In this document: positions 7,995-17,300 of the stretch, piece by piece
Layout of the letters: every line of letters starts with the position of its first letter
Numbering within the stretch: the first letter of the stretch is position 1
Source: Streptomyces sp. 1331.2
GTDB taxonomy: Bacteria > Actinomycetota > Actinomycetes > Streptomycetales > Streptomycetaceae
DNA: 64,000 nt
NCBI RefSeq assembly: GCF_900199205.1
Contig: NZ_OBMJ01000001.1
Span: 6,441,001-6,505,000, forward strand
Reading direction: 5' to 3'
Position numbers and translations under genes: made by a program
Notes under the pieces: generated by a model
Told to the model about the DNA's origin: nothing
The model's database searches: none
What the model saw: only the letters and a program-made list of their open reading frames with translations

Positions 7995-9083
7995 TCACGG
8001 CTCCCAGCGCACCGCCAGCACCGCCGCGTCGTCCGCCAACCCGGAGTCCCCGACCCAGCCGCCGACGTCCGCCAGCACCGCGTCCAGCAGGTCCGCCGGG
8101 CTCCCACCGTGCAGTCCGGGCAGCCGCTCCGCCAGCGGGTAGAACCGCCCGCCGGCGTCCCGGGCCTCCGAGACGCCGTCGGTGTGCAGGAGCAGCACGT
8201 CGCCCGGCTCCGGCTCGAACGCCCGCGCCTGGTACTCGTCGCCGGTCAGCCCGAGCAGCCCCAGCGGCGGCGCGGAGAACGGAGGCTCCAGCTCGCTCAC
8301 CCGGCCCGCCCGGCGCAGCAGCGGGGGCGGGTGGCCGCAGTTCACCACCCGCACCGGCCCCCGGTCCGGCGCCACGTCGAGCAGCAGCGCGGTGGCGAAG
8401 CGGTCCCCGTCCGGGCGGGCGGTGAGCGCCGCGTCCAGGCGCTCCGCGAGCCGCCCGGGATCGGGCTCGGTCCGCGCCGCCTCCCGGAACACCCCGAGCA
8501 CGTCCGCCGCCGTCTCCACCGCCGGCAGCCCGTGCCCCTGGACGTCGCCGAGCAGGATCCGCACCCCGAACCGGGTGTCGACCACCGCGTACAGGTCGCC
8601 GCCGATCCGCGCCTCGGCCGCCGCCGCGACGTAGCGCACCGCCACCCGCAGCGGGCCGACCCGCTCGGGAGGCGGCCGCAGCAGGGCCCGCTGCGCGGCC
8701 TCGGACACCGTCCGGACCTGGAACAGTTCCCGCTCGCGGGCCGCCACCAGGACCACGCTGGCGGCGCTGGCCAGGGTGGAGGCCAGCACGGTGACCGGCA
8801 CGCTGATCCGCACGGAGGCCGGCAGCTGCGTGTTGGCCGACTCCAGCAGCCCGACCGCGAGCAGCGCCGCGGCGCCGACCAGTAGCGGCACCCGGGCCCG
8901 CCGGGTGGTCGCCCCGGCGAGGACGGGGGCCACCGCGAGCAGTGGCGACAGGGTGGTCCCCGGGCCGATGGCCAGCGCGGCCACCACGGCTGCGACCAGC
9001 AGCAGGAGTGAGCCGTACAGCAGCATCCGGGTCCGTCGGGGCAGGTGCAGCGGCGGCACCCCGTCCGGGCCGTCGGCGGTCAC
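7995..9083 (-). CDS. Membrane-anchored SpoIIE/PP2C-type serine phosphatase
   Basis: The protein has 362 residues. Three to four membrane helices occupy residues 20-115. A short signalling helix (ARERELFQVRTVSEAAQRALL) leads into a PPM-type phosphatase domain with IGGDLYAV, LLGDVQGHGLPAV, NCGHPPPLL and LLLHTDGVSEARD, which carry the metal-binding aspartates. Such Streptomyces proteins dephosphorylate anti-anti-sigma-type partners in partner-switching pathways; the partner is unknown. Start GTG with GGAGG four bases upstream. Separate transcript reading away from the pseudouridine synthase. Confidence 0.9.
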   Translation of the reverse strand: MTADGPDGVPPLHLPRRTRMLLYGSLLLLVAAVVAALAIGPGTTLSPLLAVAPVLAGATTRRARVPLLVGAAALLAVGLLESANTQLPASVRISVPVTVLASTLASAASVVLVAARERELFQVRTVSEAAQRALLRPPPERVGPLRVAVRYVAAAAEARIGGDLYAVVDTRFGVRILLGDVQGHGLPAVETAADVLGVFREAARTEPDPGRLAERLDAALTARPDGDRFATALLLDVAPDRGPVRVVNCGHPPPLLRRAGRVSELEPPFSAPPLGLLGLTGDEYQARAFEPEPGDVLLLHTDGVSEARDAGGRFYPLAERLPGLHGGSPADLLDAVLADVGGWVGDSGLADDAAVLAVRWEP

Positions 9084-9290
9084 GCGTCCTCCAGTGGTCC
9101 GTCGGCTGATCCGACAGGTGTCCGGCAGATGGTCGGAGGCCCCCGGCGGAGCGAGGGCCTCGGTCCACTCTCCTCGCCCGGCCCCGGGTCAGCACCTCGG
9201 CCCGCCCCCGCCCCCGGCGCGTCGGGCCGCCCCCGGCCTGGTACCTCGGTCACGGGCCCGCTCGGGGCGCGCACTACGCTGGGCCGGGAC

Positions 9291-10253
9291 ATGAGACGTA
9301 AGAGCCGCCGCCCCGCCTCCCCCCTCCCGCAGCGCCACGGTGTGGACCCGGTGCACCTGCGGCTGCCGCTCGAAGGCCCCTGGCCGACCGTGCGGGACCA
9401 CCTGGTGGACCGGCTGCCCGCCGTCCCGGCCGAGCGGATCGACGCGGCGCTGCGCGACCGCGAGATCGTCGGGGAGCAGGGCCCGATCGCCCCGGACGAA
9501 CCGTTTCGCCCCGGCGCCCACCTGTGGTTCCACCGCGACCTCCCGGACGAGGTGCACGTCCCGTTCGAGCTGGTCGTGCTGCACCGCGACGAGCACCTGG
9601 TGGTCGTCGACAAGCCGCACTTCCTGGCCACCACCCCGCGCGGCAAGCACGTCACCGAGACGGCGCTCTCCCGGCTGCGGCACAGTCTCGACCTGCCCGC
9701 GCTCAGCCCCGCGCACCGCCTTGACCGGCTCACCGCCGGCCTGGCCATGTTCATCGTCCGCCCCGAGGACCGCGGTGCCTACCAGACGCTGTTCCGCGAC
9801 CGCCTGGTGCGCAAGGAGTACCAGGCGATCGCGGGTTACGACCCGGAGCTGAGCCTGCCGCGCACCGTGCGCAGCCACATCGTCAAGGAGCGCGGGGTGA
9901 TCGCCGCGCAGGAGGTCGAGGACGCACCGCCGAACAGCGAGAGCCGGATCGACCTGCTGGAGCGCCGCGACGGCCTCGCCCGTTACCGGCTGCGCCCGCT
10001 GAGCGGACGCACCCACCAGCTGCGGCTGCACATGAGCGGCCTCGGACTGCCCATCCTCGGCGACCCGGTGTACCCGGTGGTCCTGCCCGAACCGGCCCCG
10101 GACGACTTCCGCCGCCCGCTGCAACTGCTCGCCTCGGTGGTCGAGTTCACCGACCCGCTGACCGGCCGCGAGCGCCGGTTCGAGACCCGCCGCACCCTGG
10201 CCGCCTGGACCGACCCGGCCGGCTGGGAGGAAGGGACCGGCACCGGGTCCTAG
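9291..10253 (+). CDS. RluA-like pseudouridine synthase
   Basis: The protein has 320 residues. The catalytic motif AHRLDRLTAGL (aspartate near residue 145) and LVRKEYQAI, RTHQLRLHMSGLGLPILGDP place it in the RluA branch of RNA pseudouridine synthases, which isomerise uridines in rRNA or tRNA. The N-terminal 90 residues form the S4-like half. The ATG start gives MRRKSRRPASPLPQRHGV, usual for the actinobacterial members. Its TAG stop codon is part of the CTAG target duplication of the IS701-type element that follows, so the protein is unchanged by the insertion but its native 3' untranslated region was displaced. Confidence 0.9.
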   Translation: MRRKSRRPASPLPQRHGVDPVHLRLPLEGPWPTVRDHLVDRLPAVPAERIDAALRDREIVGEQGPIAPDEPFRPGAHLWFHRDLPDEVHVPFELVVLHRDEHLVVVDKPHFLATTPRGKHVTETALSRLRHSLDLPALSPAHRLDRLTAGLAMFIVRPEDRGAYQTLFRDRLVRKEYQAIAGYDPELSLPRTVRSHIVKERGVIAAQEVEDAPPNSESRIDLLERRDGLARYRLRPLSGRTHQLRLHMSGLGLPILGDPVYPVVLPEPAPDDFRRPLQLLASVVEFTDPLTGRERRFETRRTLAAWTDPAGWEEGTGTGS

Positions 10254-10273
10254 TAGGGCCTGGTCAGGTCGGT
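10254..10273 (+). repeat. IS701-type left terminal inverted repeat
   Basis: TAGGGCCTGGTCAGGTCGGT; 18 of 20 positions match the right end. Confidence 0.9.
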
Positions 10274-10300
10274 GCCGTGGTGGCGTGTCCTGGGGAGTAG

Positions 10301-11584
10301 GTGGCGCGTTGTTGGTGTGTGACACCTGGGGAGATGGCCGAGGTCCGGGAGGACCTGGAGGCGTTCACGGCGGGGTTGTTCGAAGCGTTCACGCGCGCTG
10401 ACCAGCGGCGTTGGGGGCAGGCGTACGTGCGTGGGCTGCTCCTGGACGGCAAGCGGAAGTCGGTGGAGCCGATGGCCGCGCGGCTCGGGGAGGACGGAAA
10501 CCGGCAGGCTCTCGCGCACTTCGTCACGACAAGCCCCTGGGATCCGGCACATGTCCGGGCCCGTTTGTCCTGGAGGATGCAGGACGCCATCGATCCGACC
10601 GCGCTGATCATCGACGACACGGGGTTCCTCAAGGACGGCGACGCGTCGGCGTGTGTGTCGCGGCAGTACACCGGAACCGCGGGCAAGGTCACCAACTGCC
10701 AAGTGGGCGTCTCGCTCCACTTGGCCCGTGACCACGCCTCGGCGCCGGTCAACTGGCGGCTGTTCCTCCCCGCGTCCTGGGACCCCGAATCGACGAAGGC
10801 CGACCCGGACAAGGTCGCCCGGCGAGACCGGTGCGGCATCCCCGCAGGCCTGGGCCACGTGGAGAAGTGGCAGCTGGCCCTGGACATGATCGACGAGACC
10901 CGGTGCTGGGGTGTCCACGTCCCGCTCGCCATCGCCGACGCCGGATACGGCGACGCCGCGGCCTTCCGCCTCGGCCTCCAGCAACGCGGCCTGCACTACG
11001 TGCTGGGGATCTCCACCACGCCGACCGCGCACCCTGCCGAAGCCCGGCCCGTCACGCCCGCCTACAGCGGCACCGGCCGGCCGCCGGTGGCGAAGTACCC
11101 GGACAAGGCCCGCAGTGTGAAGGACCTGGCCATCGCTGCCGGGCCGAAAGCGGCCAGGCCGGTGTCGTGGCGGGAGGGGTCGCGCCCAGGCAAGGCGAAG
11201 AGCGGCTTCAAGCGGATGTATTCGCGCTTCGTGGCGCTGCGGATCCGCCCGGCCGGACGCGAGATCCGCGACGCCACCGAGGGCGTGGAGCTGGCCGAGT
11301 GCTGGCTGCTGGCCGAATGGCCCGCCAAGGAAGCCGAGCCGGTCCAGTTCTGGCTCTCGAACCTGCCCGCCGACACCCCGCTGACCACTCTGGTGCGAAT
11401 GGCCAAGCTCCGCTGGCGGATCGAGCACGACTACCGGGAGATGAAACAGGCCCTCGGCCTGGCCCACTTCGAGGGCCGCACGTTCACCGGCTGGCATCAC
11501 CACGTCACGCTCGTCTCTCTCGCCCACGCGTTCTGCACCCTGCGCAGACTGGCCACCGCCCCAAAAGACGCGGGGCCGGCCTGA
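10301..11584 (+). CDS. IS701 family transposase, C-terminus displaced into the -1 frame
   Basis: The protein has 427 residues of DDE transposase. Expected acidic residues lie in LIIDDTGFLKDG, IADAGYGDAAAF and HDYREMKQALGLAHFEGR. The main frame stops after LATAPKDAGPA. The expected family C-terminus (LSLYQVVRELQILLATW, CPTCH) follows in the -1 frame up to a stop at 11685. At 11560-11566 the bases C-CCA-AAA form a canonical slippery heptamer in register, so -1 frameshifting would join the two parts into about 461 residues. Starts: GTG 10301 is four bases after GGGGA; GTG 10319 (VTPGEMAEVRED) resembles relatives. Either programmed frameshifting or a disabling indel. Confidence 0.88.
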   Translation: MARCWCVTPGEMAEVREDLEAFTAGLFEAFTRADQRRWGQAYVRGLLLDGKRKSVEPMAARLGEDGNRQALAHFVTTSPWDPAHVRARLSWRMQDAIDPTALIIDDTGFLKDGDASACVSRQYTGTAGKVTNCQVGVSLHLARDHASAPVNWRLFLPASWDPESTKADPDKVARRDRCGIPAGLGHVEKWQLALDMIDETRCWGVHVPLAIADAGYGDAAAFRLGLQQRGLHYVLGISTTPTAHPAEARPVTPAYSGTGRPPVAKYPDKARSVKDLAIAAGPKAARPVSWREGSRPGKAKSGFKRMYSRFVALRIRPAGREIRDATEGVELAECWLLAEWPAKEAEPVQFWLSNLPADTPLTTLVRMAKLRWRIEHDYREMKQALGLAHFEGRTFTGWHHHVTLVSLAHAFCTLRRLATAPKDAGPA

Positions 11585-11675
11585 GCCTCTACCAAGTCGT
11601 CCGCGAGCTCCAGATCCTTCTGGCGACCTGGGCCGGCGCCTGCCCCACCTGCCACCGCGACATACCCACACGAAA

Positions 11676-11695
11676 ACAGACCTGACCAAGCCCTA
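11676..11695 (-). repeat. IS701-type right terminal inverted repeat
   Basis: On the minus strand it reads TAGGGCTTGGTCAGGTCTGT, followed outside by CTAG. Confidence 0.9.
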
Positions 11696-11789
11696 CTAGG
11701 ACCGTCCGTCGCCCTAGGCCCAAGGTCCGACCGGGGCCCGGTCCCGGTGGCCGATCCGCCGCCCGCCCCGGCGGCGCCATCGTTGCGGC

Positions 11790-12644
11790 ATGAACGCAGC
11801 ACAGCACACCGTCGCATCGCACCCCACCACGCCGCACCCCGTCGCAGCGCACGCCGCTGCGCCGCACACCGCCCGAGTCGCCCTGGTCACCGGCGCCTCC
11901 CGGGGCCTCGGGCTGGCCCTCGCGCACGCTCTCGCCGCCGAGGGCTGGCACCTGGTGATCACGGCCCGGGGCGCGGCCGAACTCGCGGCCGCCGAGGCCG
12001 ACTTGGCCGCCGTGACCAAGGTCGTCGCCTTGCCCGGCAGCATCGTCGACGACGACCATCGCGCCCGACTCGCCGAGGCCGCCGAGGGCCTGGGCGGGGC
12101 GAGTCTGCTGGTGAACAACGCCGGCACGCTCAACGGCGCCGCCGCCCCCGGTTCCGAGCCGCTGCCCCGACTGGCCGACTACCCGCTGCCGGACCTGCTG
12201 GAGACCTTCGAGGTCAACGCGCTCGCCCCGATCGCCCTCACCCAGCTCGTCCTGCCCCAACTGCGGGCCCACGCCGGCGCCGTGCTCAACGTCAGCTCCG
12301 ACGCTGCCGTGGTGCCCTACCTCGGCTGGGGAGGCTACGGCGCCAGCAAGGCCGCGCTCGACTTCGCCACAGCCGTCCTGGCCCGGGAGGAGCCGGAGTT
12401 GCGGGTCTGGGCGGTCGACCCGGGCTCGATGCGCACCCGGATGCTCCAGGAGGCCAGCCCGGGCGAGGACATCTCCGGCGAGCCGCTGCCCGAGCAGGTG
12501 GCGCCGCTCCTGCTCGGCCTGCTCCGCGACCGCACCCCGTCCGGCCGCTACCGGGCCGAGGACCTGGCAGCCCCGGCCGAGAACCCCACCGCCCCGGCCG
12601 AGCAGCAGCCGGCCGTCGCAGCCGCGGACCGGGGTGGCCGGTGA
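11790..12644 (+). CDS. SDR family oxidoreductase
   Basis: The protein has 284 residues. A 28-residue His/Ala/Pro-rich leader precedes the Rossmann motif TGASRGLGLALA. Then come LLVNNAGTLNG, the catalytic serine in LNVSSDAAVV, and YGASK giving a complete YxxxK. The classical NAD(P)-dependent SDR chemistry is therefore plausible; substrate unknown. PGSMRTRM after the active site is the usual PG loop. Its stop overlaps the GTG of the QueA-like gene (GTGA), so translation is coupled. The start is uncertain because no ribosome site is visible before the ATG and the leader is low-complexity. Confidence 0.87.
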   Translation: MNAAQHTVASHPTTPHPVAAHAAAPHTARVALVTGASRGLGLALAHALAAEGWHLVITARGAAELAAAEADLAAVTKVVALPGSIVDDDHRARLAEAAEGLGGASLLVNNAGTLNGAAAPGSEPLPRLADYPLPDLLETFEVNALAPIALTQLVLPQLRAHAGAVLNVSSDAAVVPYLGWGGYGASKAALDFATAVLAREEPELRVWAVDPGSMRTRMLQEASPGEDISGEPLPEQVAPLLLGLLRDRTPSGRYRAEDLAAPAENPTAPAEQQPAVAAADRGGR

Positions 12645-13732
12645 CCGCACGCACCGACCTCGGCACCGACCTCGGCCTCGACCTCGGTCTCGACCTCGAC
12701 GTCCCGCCCGAACTCTCCGCCCGCGCACCGGCGGAAGCGCGCGGCGAAGCCCGGGACGGCGTCCGGATGCTGGTCGGCCGCCGCGCCACCGGCGGGGTCG
12801 AGCACCGCCGCTTCGCCGAACTGCCCGAAGTACTGCGCCCGGGGGACCTCCTGGTGGTCAACAACTCGGCCACCCTGCCCGCTGCGCTGCCTGGCCGGCT
12901 GCCCGACGGCACGCCCGTCGCGGTGCACCTCTCCTCGGCCCAACCGGACCGGCACGGCGCCCATCTGGTCGAGTTGCGCCGCGTCGTGCCCGGGCAGGCG
13001 GCGGCGTACTACCCGCCGGAGGAGTCCCCGGCCCGGGCGGGCCTGCGGGTCACCCTGCCCGCGGGCGGCGCGGCGGAGCTGACCGGGGCCTTCACCTCCC
13101 GCCTCTGGCACGCCGAACTCGCCCTGCCGACAACGCTGTTGCCGTACCTGACGCTGCACGGCCGGGCGATCCGGTACGGCTACGTGGACCGGGAGTGGCC
13201 GATCGAGGCCTACCAGACGGTCTTCGCGACCGTCCCCGGCAGCAGCGAAATGCCCAGCGCCGCACGCCCCTTCAGTGCAGAGGTGGTGGCCAGGCTGGCC
13301 GGCCGGGGGGTGCTCGTCGCGCCGGTCACCCTGCACACCGGGGTGGCCTCGCCGGAGGCGCACGAGGCCCCGTACGCGGAACGCTTCCATGTCCCGGCCG
13401 CCACCGCCCGGTTGGCCGGCCATGTCCGGGCCGGGGGCGGCCGGGTGATCGCCGTTGGCACCACCGTGGTCCGTGCCCTGGAATCGGCGGTCGGACCGGA
13501 CGGCACACTCCAGGAGGCCGACGGCTGGACGGAGTTGGTCATCACCCCCGAGCGTGGCGTGCGTGCCGTCGACGGGCTGCTCACCGGCTGGCACGAGCCC
13601 CGCGCGTCCCACCTGCTGATGCTCGCCGCCGTCGCCGGCCGCCCGCTGCTCACCTCCTGCTACCGCGCCGCCGTCCGACAGCGCTACCTCTGGCACGAGT
13701 TCGGCGACGTCAACCTCCTCCTGCCGGACTGA
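12641..13732 (+). CDS. queA: S-adenosylmethionine:tRNA ribosyltransferase-isomerase (QueA-like)
   Basis: The protein has 363 residues, close to the usual QueA length. The QueA pattern is visible as LRPGDLLVVNNSATLPA, IRYGYVDREWPIEAYQTVFA, SSEMPSAARPF, VAPVTLHTGV and AVGTTVVRALE, ending with RQRYLWHEFGDVNLLL. The enzyme transfers the ribosyl part of SAM to 7-aminomethyl-deazaguanine in tRNA to make epoxyqueuosine. Start GTG overlaps the stop of the SDR gene, giving coupling. No other queuosine gene is in the window, so in vivo role may be queuosine salvage or something divergent. Family assignment strong. Confidence 0.87.
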   Translation: MTARTDLGTDLGLDLGLDLDVPPELSARAPAEARGEARDGVRMLVGRRATGGVEHRRFAELPEVLRPGDLLVVNNSATLPAALPGRLPDGTPVAVHLSSAQPDRHGAHLVELRRVVPGQAAAYYPPEESPARAGLRVTLPAGGAAELTGAFTSRLWHAELALPTTLLPYLTLHGRAIRYGYVDREWPIEAYQTVFATVPGSSEMPSAARPFSAEVVARLAGRGVLVAPVTLHTGVASPEAHEAPYAERFHVPAATARLAGHVRAGGGRVIAVGTTVVRALESAVGPDGTLQEADGWTELVITPERGVRAVDGLLTGWHEPRASHLLMLAAVAGRPLLTSCYRAAVRQRYLWHEFGDVNLLLPD

Positions 13733-13788
13733 CTTCTCCGCTCGGGCGGACTCCACCTCTCGGACCGGGTGCCGACCGGGGAGGCGGG

Positions 13789-14193
13789 TCAGGCCAGCAG
13801 GGTGCGGGCGACGTGGTCGGTGTCGAGGTACTCGCGGACGGCGGTGATCCGGCCGTCCTCGACGGTGAAGACGCCCAGGCAATGGTTCTCGTACGGTTCG
13901 CCGTTGGCAGCCGTGCCGACGACGGTCCACTCGGCGACCGCCTGCGGGCCGTCGGCGAGGGCGTGGGTGAGGGTGATGGCGGGCAGGCCGTCGGCGGCGA
14001 ACAGGGCGCCGACCTGGCCCAGGAAGTCGCCGAAGATCTCCTGCTTGCCGCGCCAGGTGCGGGAGAGGGCGAGCCTGCCGGGGTAGGTCCAGGTGGCGTC
14101 CTCGGCGAACAGGGCGATCGCGGCGTCGAGTTCGCCCGCCGCGAGCAGGGTGACGTAGTCGGTGACGACGGTGCGGGCGTCGGGGTGCTGCAC
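13789..14193 (-). CDS. SnoaL-like / NTF2-fold protein
   Basis: The protein has 134 residues from a GTG start with AGAGGAG six bases upstream. VVTDYVTLLAAGELDAAIAL, FAEDATWTYPGRLALSRTW and NHCLGVFTVEDGRITAVREY are the helix-strand pattern of the SnoaL-like (nuclear transport factor 2) fold. Such proteins are small cone-shaped dimers used as isomerases, cyclases or binding proteins; the reaction cannot be told from sequence. Monocistronic, facing the queA end. Confidence 0.85.
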   Translation of the reverse strand: MQHPDARTVVTDYVTLLAAGELDAAIALFAEDATWTYPGRLALSRTWRGKQEIFGDFLGQVGALFAADGLPAITLTHALADGPQAVAEWTVVGTAANGEPYENHCLGVFTVEDGRITAVREYLDTDHVARTLLA

Positions 14194-14306
14194 GCTGGGC
14201 TCCTCTGGTCCGTCCGGTCGGGGCTGTCCCGCCGTGGCACCAGACAACCGCAGGGGCGGGCCGCCGGGCCAACAACCGTGGCGCCGGTCCGACAACCGTC
14301 GGTTGT

Positions 14307-17300
14307 TCAGGCCGCCGACGAACCGCCCGGGGGCAGCTCCAGCTCGAACCAGACCACCTTGCCGTCCGCGGTCCGGCGGCTGCCCCAGCGGTGCGCGAGC
14401 TCGTTGACCAGGTGGATGCCGCGACCGCCCTCGTCCTCGGTGCGGGCGCGGCGGATCCGGGGCGCCGCGGCCTCCTGGTCGGCGACCTCGACGGTGAGCA
14501 CCCGGTTGCAGAACAGCCGTAGCTGGGTGGGGGATCCGGCGTGCACCAGGGCGTTGGTGATCAGCTCGCTGGTGAGCAGTTCGGCCCAGTCGGCGAGCGT
14601 GTCGAGCCCCCAGGCGTTCAGCGTCTCGCGGGTGAAGCGGCGCGAGTGCGCGACCATCGCGTGGTCGCCGGTGAGCGGCAGGGTGGCGATCCGGTCCGCG
14701 CCGTGCGGGCGCACCTGCGCCATGATGACGGCGATGTCGTCCTCGCTGGTGCGGCCGGTGAGCCTGGTCAGCACGGCGTCGCAGGTCTGTTCCAGCGAGG
14801 CGCGCCGGTCGGCGACGGTACGGCAGAGCAGCCGCAGGCCCTCGTCCAGGTCGCGGCTCCGGCGCTCGACCAGCCCGTCGGTGTAGAGCACCAGGATGCC
14901 CTCCTCGGGGAGGGTGAACTCCGCGCTCTCGAAGGGGACTCCGCCGACGCCGAGGGGTGCGCCGGTGGGCAGTTCGACCAGGTGCGCCCGCCCCTCGGTG
15001 TCGGCGACCACGGGCGGCAGGTGCCCGGCGGAGGCCGCGGTGCAGCGACGGTCCACCGGGTCGTACACCACGCAGACGCAGGTGGCGAACTGGCCCTCGC
15101 CGACGGTCGTGGTGGCCTCGTCGAGCCGGTACAGGACCCGGGCCGGGTCGAGGTCGAGGGTGATCAACGTCCGTGCCGCGGTACGGAGTTGGCCCATGGT
15201 TGCGGCGGCGCGGATGCCGTGGCCCATCACGTCCCCGACGATCAGGGCGACCCGCCCGGCGGAGAGCGGGACGACGTCGAACCAGTCGCCGCCGACCTCG
15301 CTGACCACGCTGCTGGGCAGGTAGCGGTAGGCGATCTCCAGGCCGAGGGTGCGGTGCACCTCCTGCGGCAGCAGGCTGCGCTGGAGGGTGAGCGCGGTGT
15401 CCCGCTCGCGCCGGTAGAGACGGCCGTTGTCGATCGCGAGCGCGGTGCGGGCGGCCAGCTCCTCGGCCAGCGAGCGGTCCGCCGGGCCGAACGGCACCGG
15501 GTTGTGGGTACGGACGAACTCGGCGCCGCCCAGCACGTGTCCGCGCGCCACCAGCGGCACCATCAGGTACGAGTGCACCCCGGCATCCAGGCCCGGCTGG
15601 ACCCGGTCGGGGGAGGCGACGATCCGGCGCAGCTCCTCCTCGGTCACCTCGGACACCAGGATCGAGCGCCGGGTGCGCAGGCTCTGCGCGTACAGCTGGG
15701 CGGACTGCGCGGTCTCGCCCACCTGGTCGGCGGCCCCGGTCAGGCTGCCGTCCGGGCCCGCCTCGCCGACCGCCACCGCCCGCATCAGCACCCTGCCCTC
15801 CGCGGGGACTGGCCCGGGCTCCTCGCCGCTGAGCACCGCGTCACGCAGGTCCACGGTGACGAAGTCGGCGAAGCGCGGGAGCACCACCTCCACCAACTCC
15901 TGGGCGGTGCGGTGCAGATCGAGCGTGGTGCCGATCCGGTTGCTGGCCTCGTTGAGCAGCGACAGCCGCTGCTGGGCGGCCCAGGCCTCGTCCAGCGCCC
16001 GCTGCCGGGCGGCGGCCGCGTCGCGCTCGCGGCCGAACAGCAGCGCATTGTCGATCGAGACGGCGGCCCGCACCGCCAACTCCCCGGCCAGCGCGAGGTC
16101 GTCGTCCTCGTACGGGCGCTCCACGAGGGTGCGGTAGAAGCCCGCGACACCGACCGGCGTACCGCGCGCGATCAGCGGGACGACCATGAACGAGCGCACG
16201 TTCTGCTCCCGTACGGCGGCGGTGCGCACCGGATCGTCGGCGAACCAGGCCAGCCCGTGCTCGTCCATCCGCGGCACCAGCACCGGCTTGCGGTGTGCCA
16301 GGCTCCACGCGTACGGCGAACCGGGCTGGAAGCGGTGCACGTTGCCGGTGCGGGCGATCGGCTGCATGGTCGAGCCGTGCACCGAGTGGAAGGCCATCCG
16401 CCGCAGCAGCGCCGAGCCGTCCGCCGGCGCCCGGGCCTCGCGTTCGCCGCGGACCAGCTCCTCCAGCACCTCCACCACCACCGTGTCGGCCAGCCGGGGC
16501 GTCGCCACCTCGGCCAACTCCTGGGCGGTCTGGGCGAGATCGAGCGTGGTGCCGATCCGGGTGGAGGCCACGTTGACCAGCGCCAGGCGCTCCTGCGCGG
16601 CCTTCGCCTCGCGCAGCGCCTGCTGGCGGGCCAGCACGGTCTGGTGTTGGCGCAGGTACAGCCGGGCGTTGTCGATCGCGACGGCGGCCCGTGAGGCCAG
16701 CTCGTCGCCGAGGGTGATGTCGGCCTCGGCGAAGGACTCGCGCTCGCCGCGCCGCGAGTACACCACCATGCCGAGCGTGGTGCCGCGCGCCACCAGCGGG
16801 GTGATCCGCACCGAGCGCGGGCGGTCACCGAGGAAGGCCTGCCGGCGGCTCTCGTTGATGCCCTCGCTCAGCGCCGGCAGTTCCCAGGACGGCACCACCA
16901 CCGTCCGCCCGGTGATCAGCGCGCGGGCGTACGAGGAGTCGGGCGGCAGCTCGTAGACGGTGTCCACCGGCAGCGCCTCGGACGGGTAGAGCGGATCGGC
17001 GGTGGCCAGCGCCAGGCGGCGCACCAGCTGCGGGGCGTCCGGCGCGGGCGGCTCGACGTTGCGGCCCGCCACCAGCGCCTCCAGCGCGAACACCCCGCTG
17101 ATGTCGGCCAGCTTGGGCACCATGGCGTCGGCCAGCTCGCGCGCGGTCTGCCGCAGGTCGAGGGTGGTGCCGATGGAGGCGGTCGCGTCGACGAGCAGGG
17201 CCAGCCGTTCCTGGGCGCGGGCCGCACGGGCGTCGGCGCGGAAGCGCTCGGTGATGTCGATGACCGTCGCGCTCACCCCGAGCACCCGCCCGCTGCGGTC

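Larger units (their letters stand above)
10254..11695 (+). mobile_element. IS701-family insertion sequence, 1,442 bp, complete ends
   Basis: Twenty-base terminal inverted repeats match at 18 positions (left TAGGGCCTGGTCAGGTCGGT; right, read outward-in, TAGGGCTTGGTCAGGTCTGT). The element is flanked by CTAG on both sides (10250-10253 and 11696-11699), the four-base duplication expected for IS701 relatives. Removing the element and one CTAG restores GGTCCTAGGACC, a perfect 12-bp palindrome. It carries one transposase gene. The left CTAG coincides with the stop of the pseudouridine synthase gene. Ends intact and nearly identical, so the insertion is probably recent. Confidence 0.93.
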
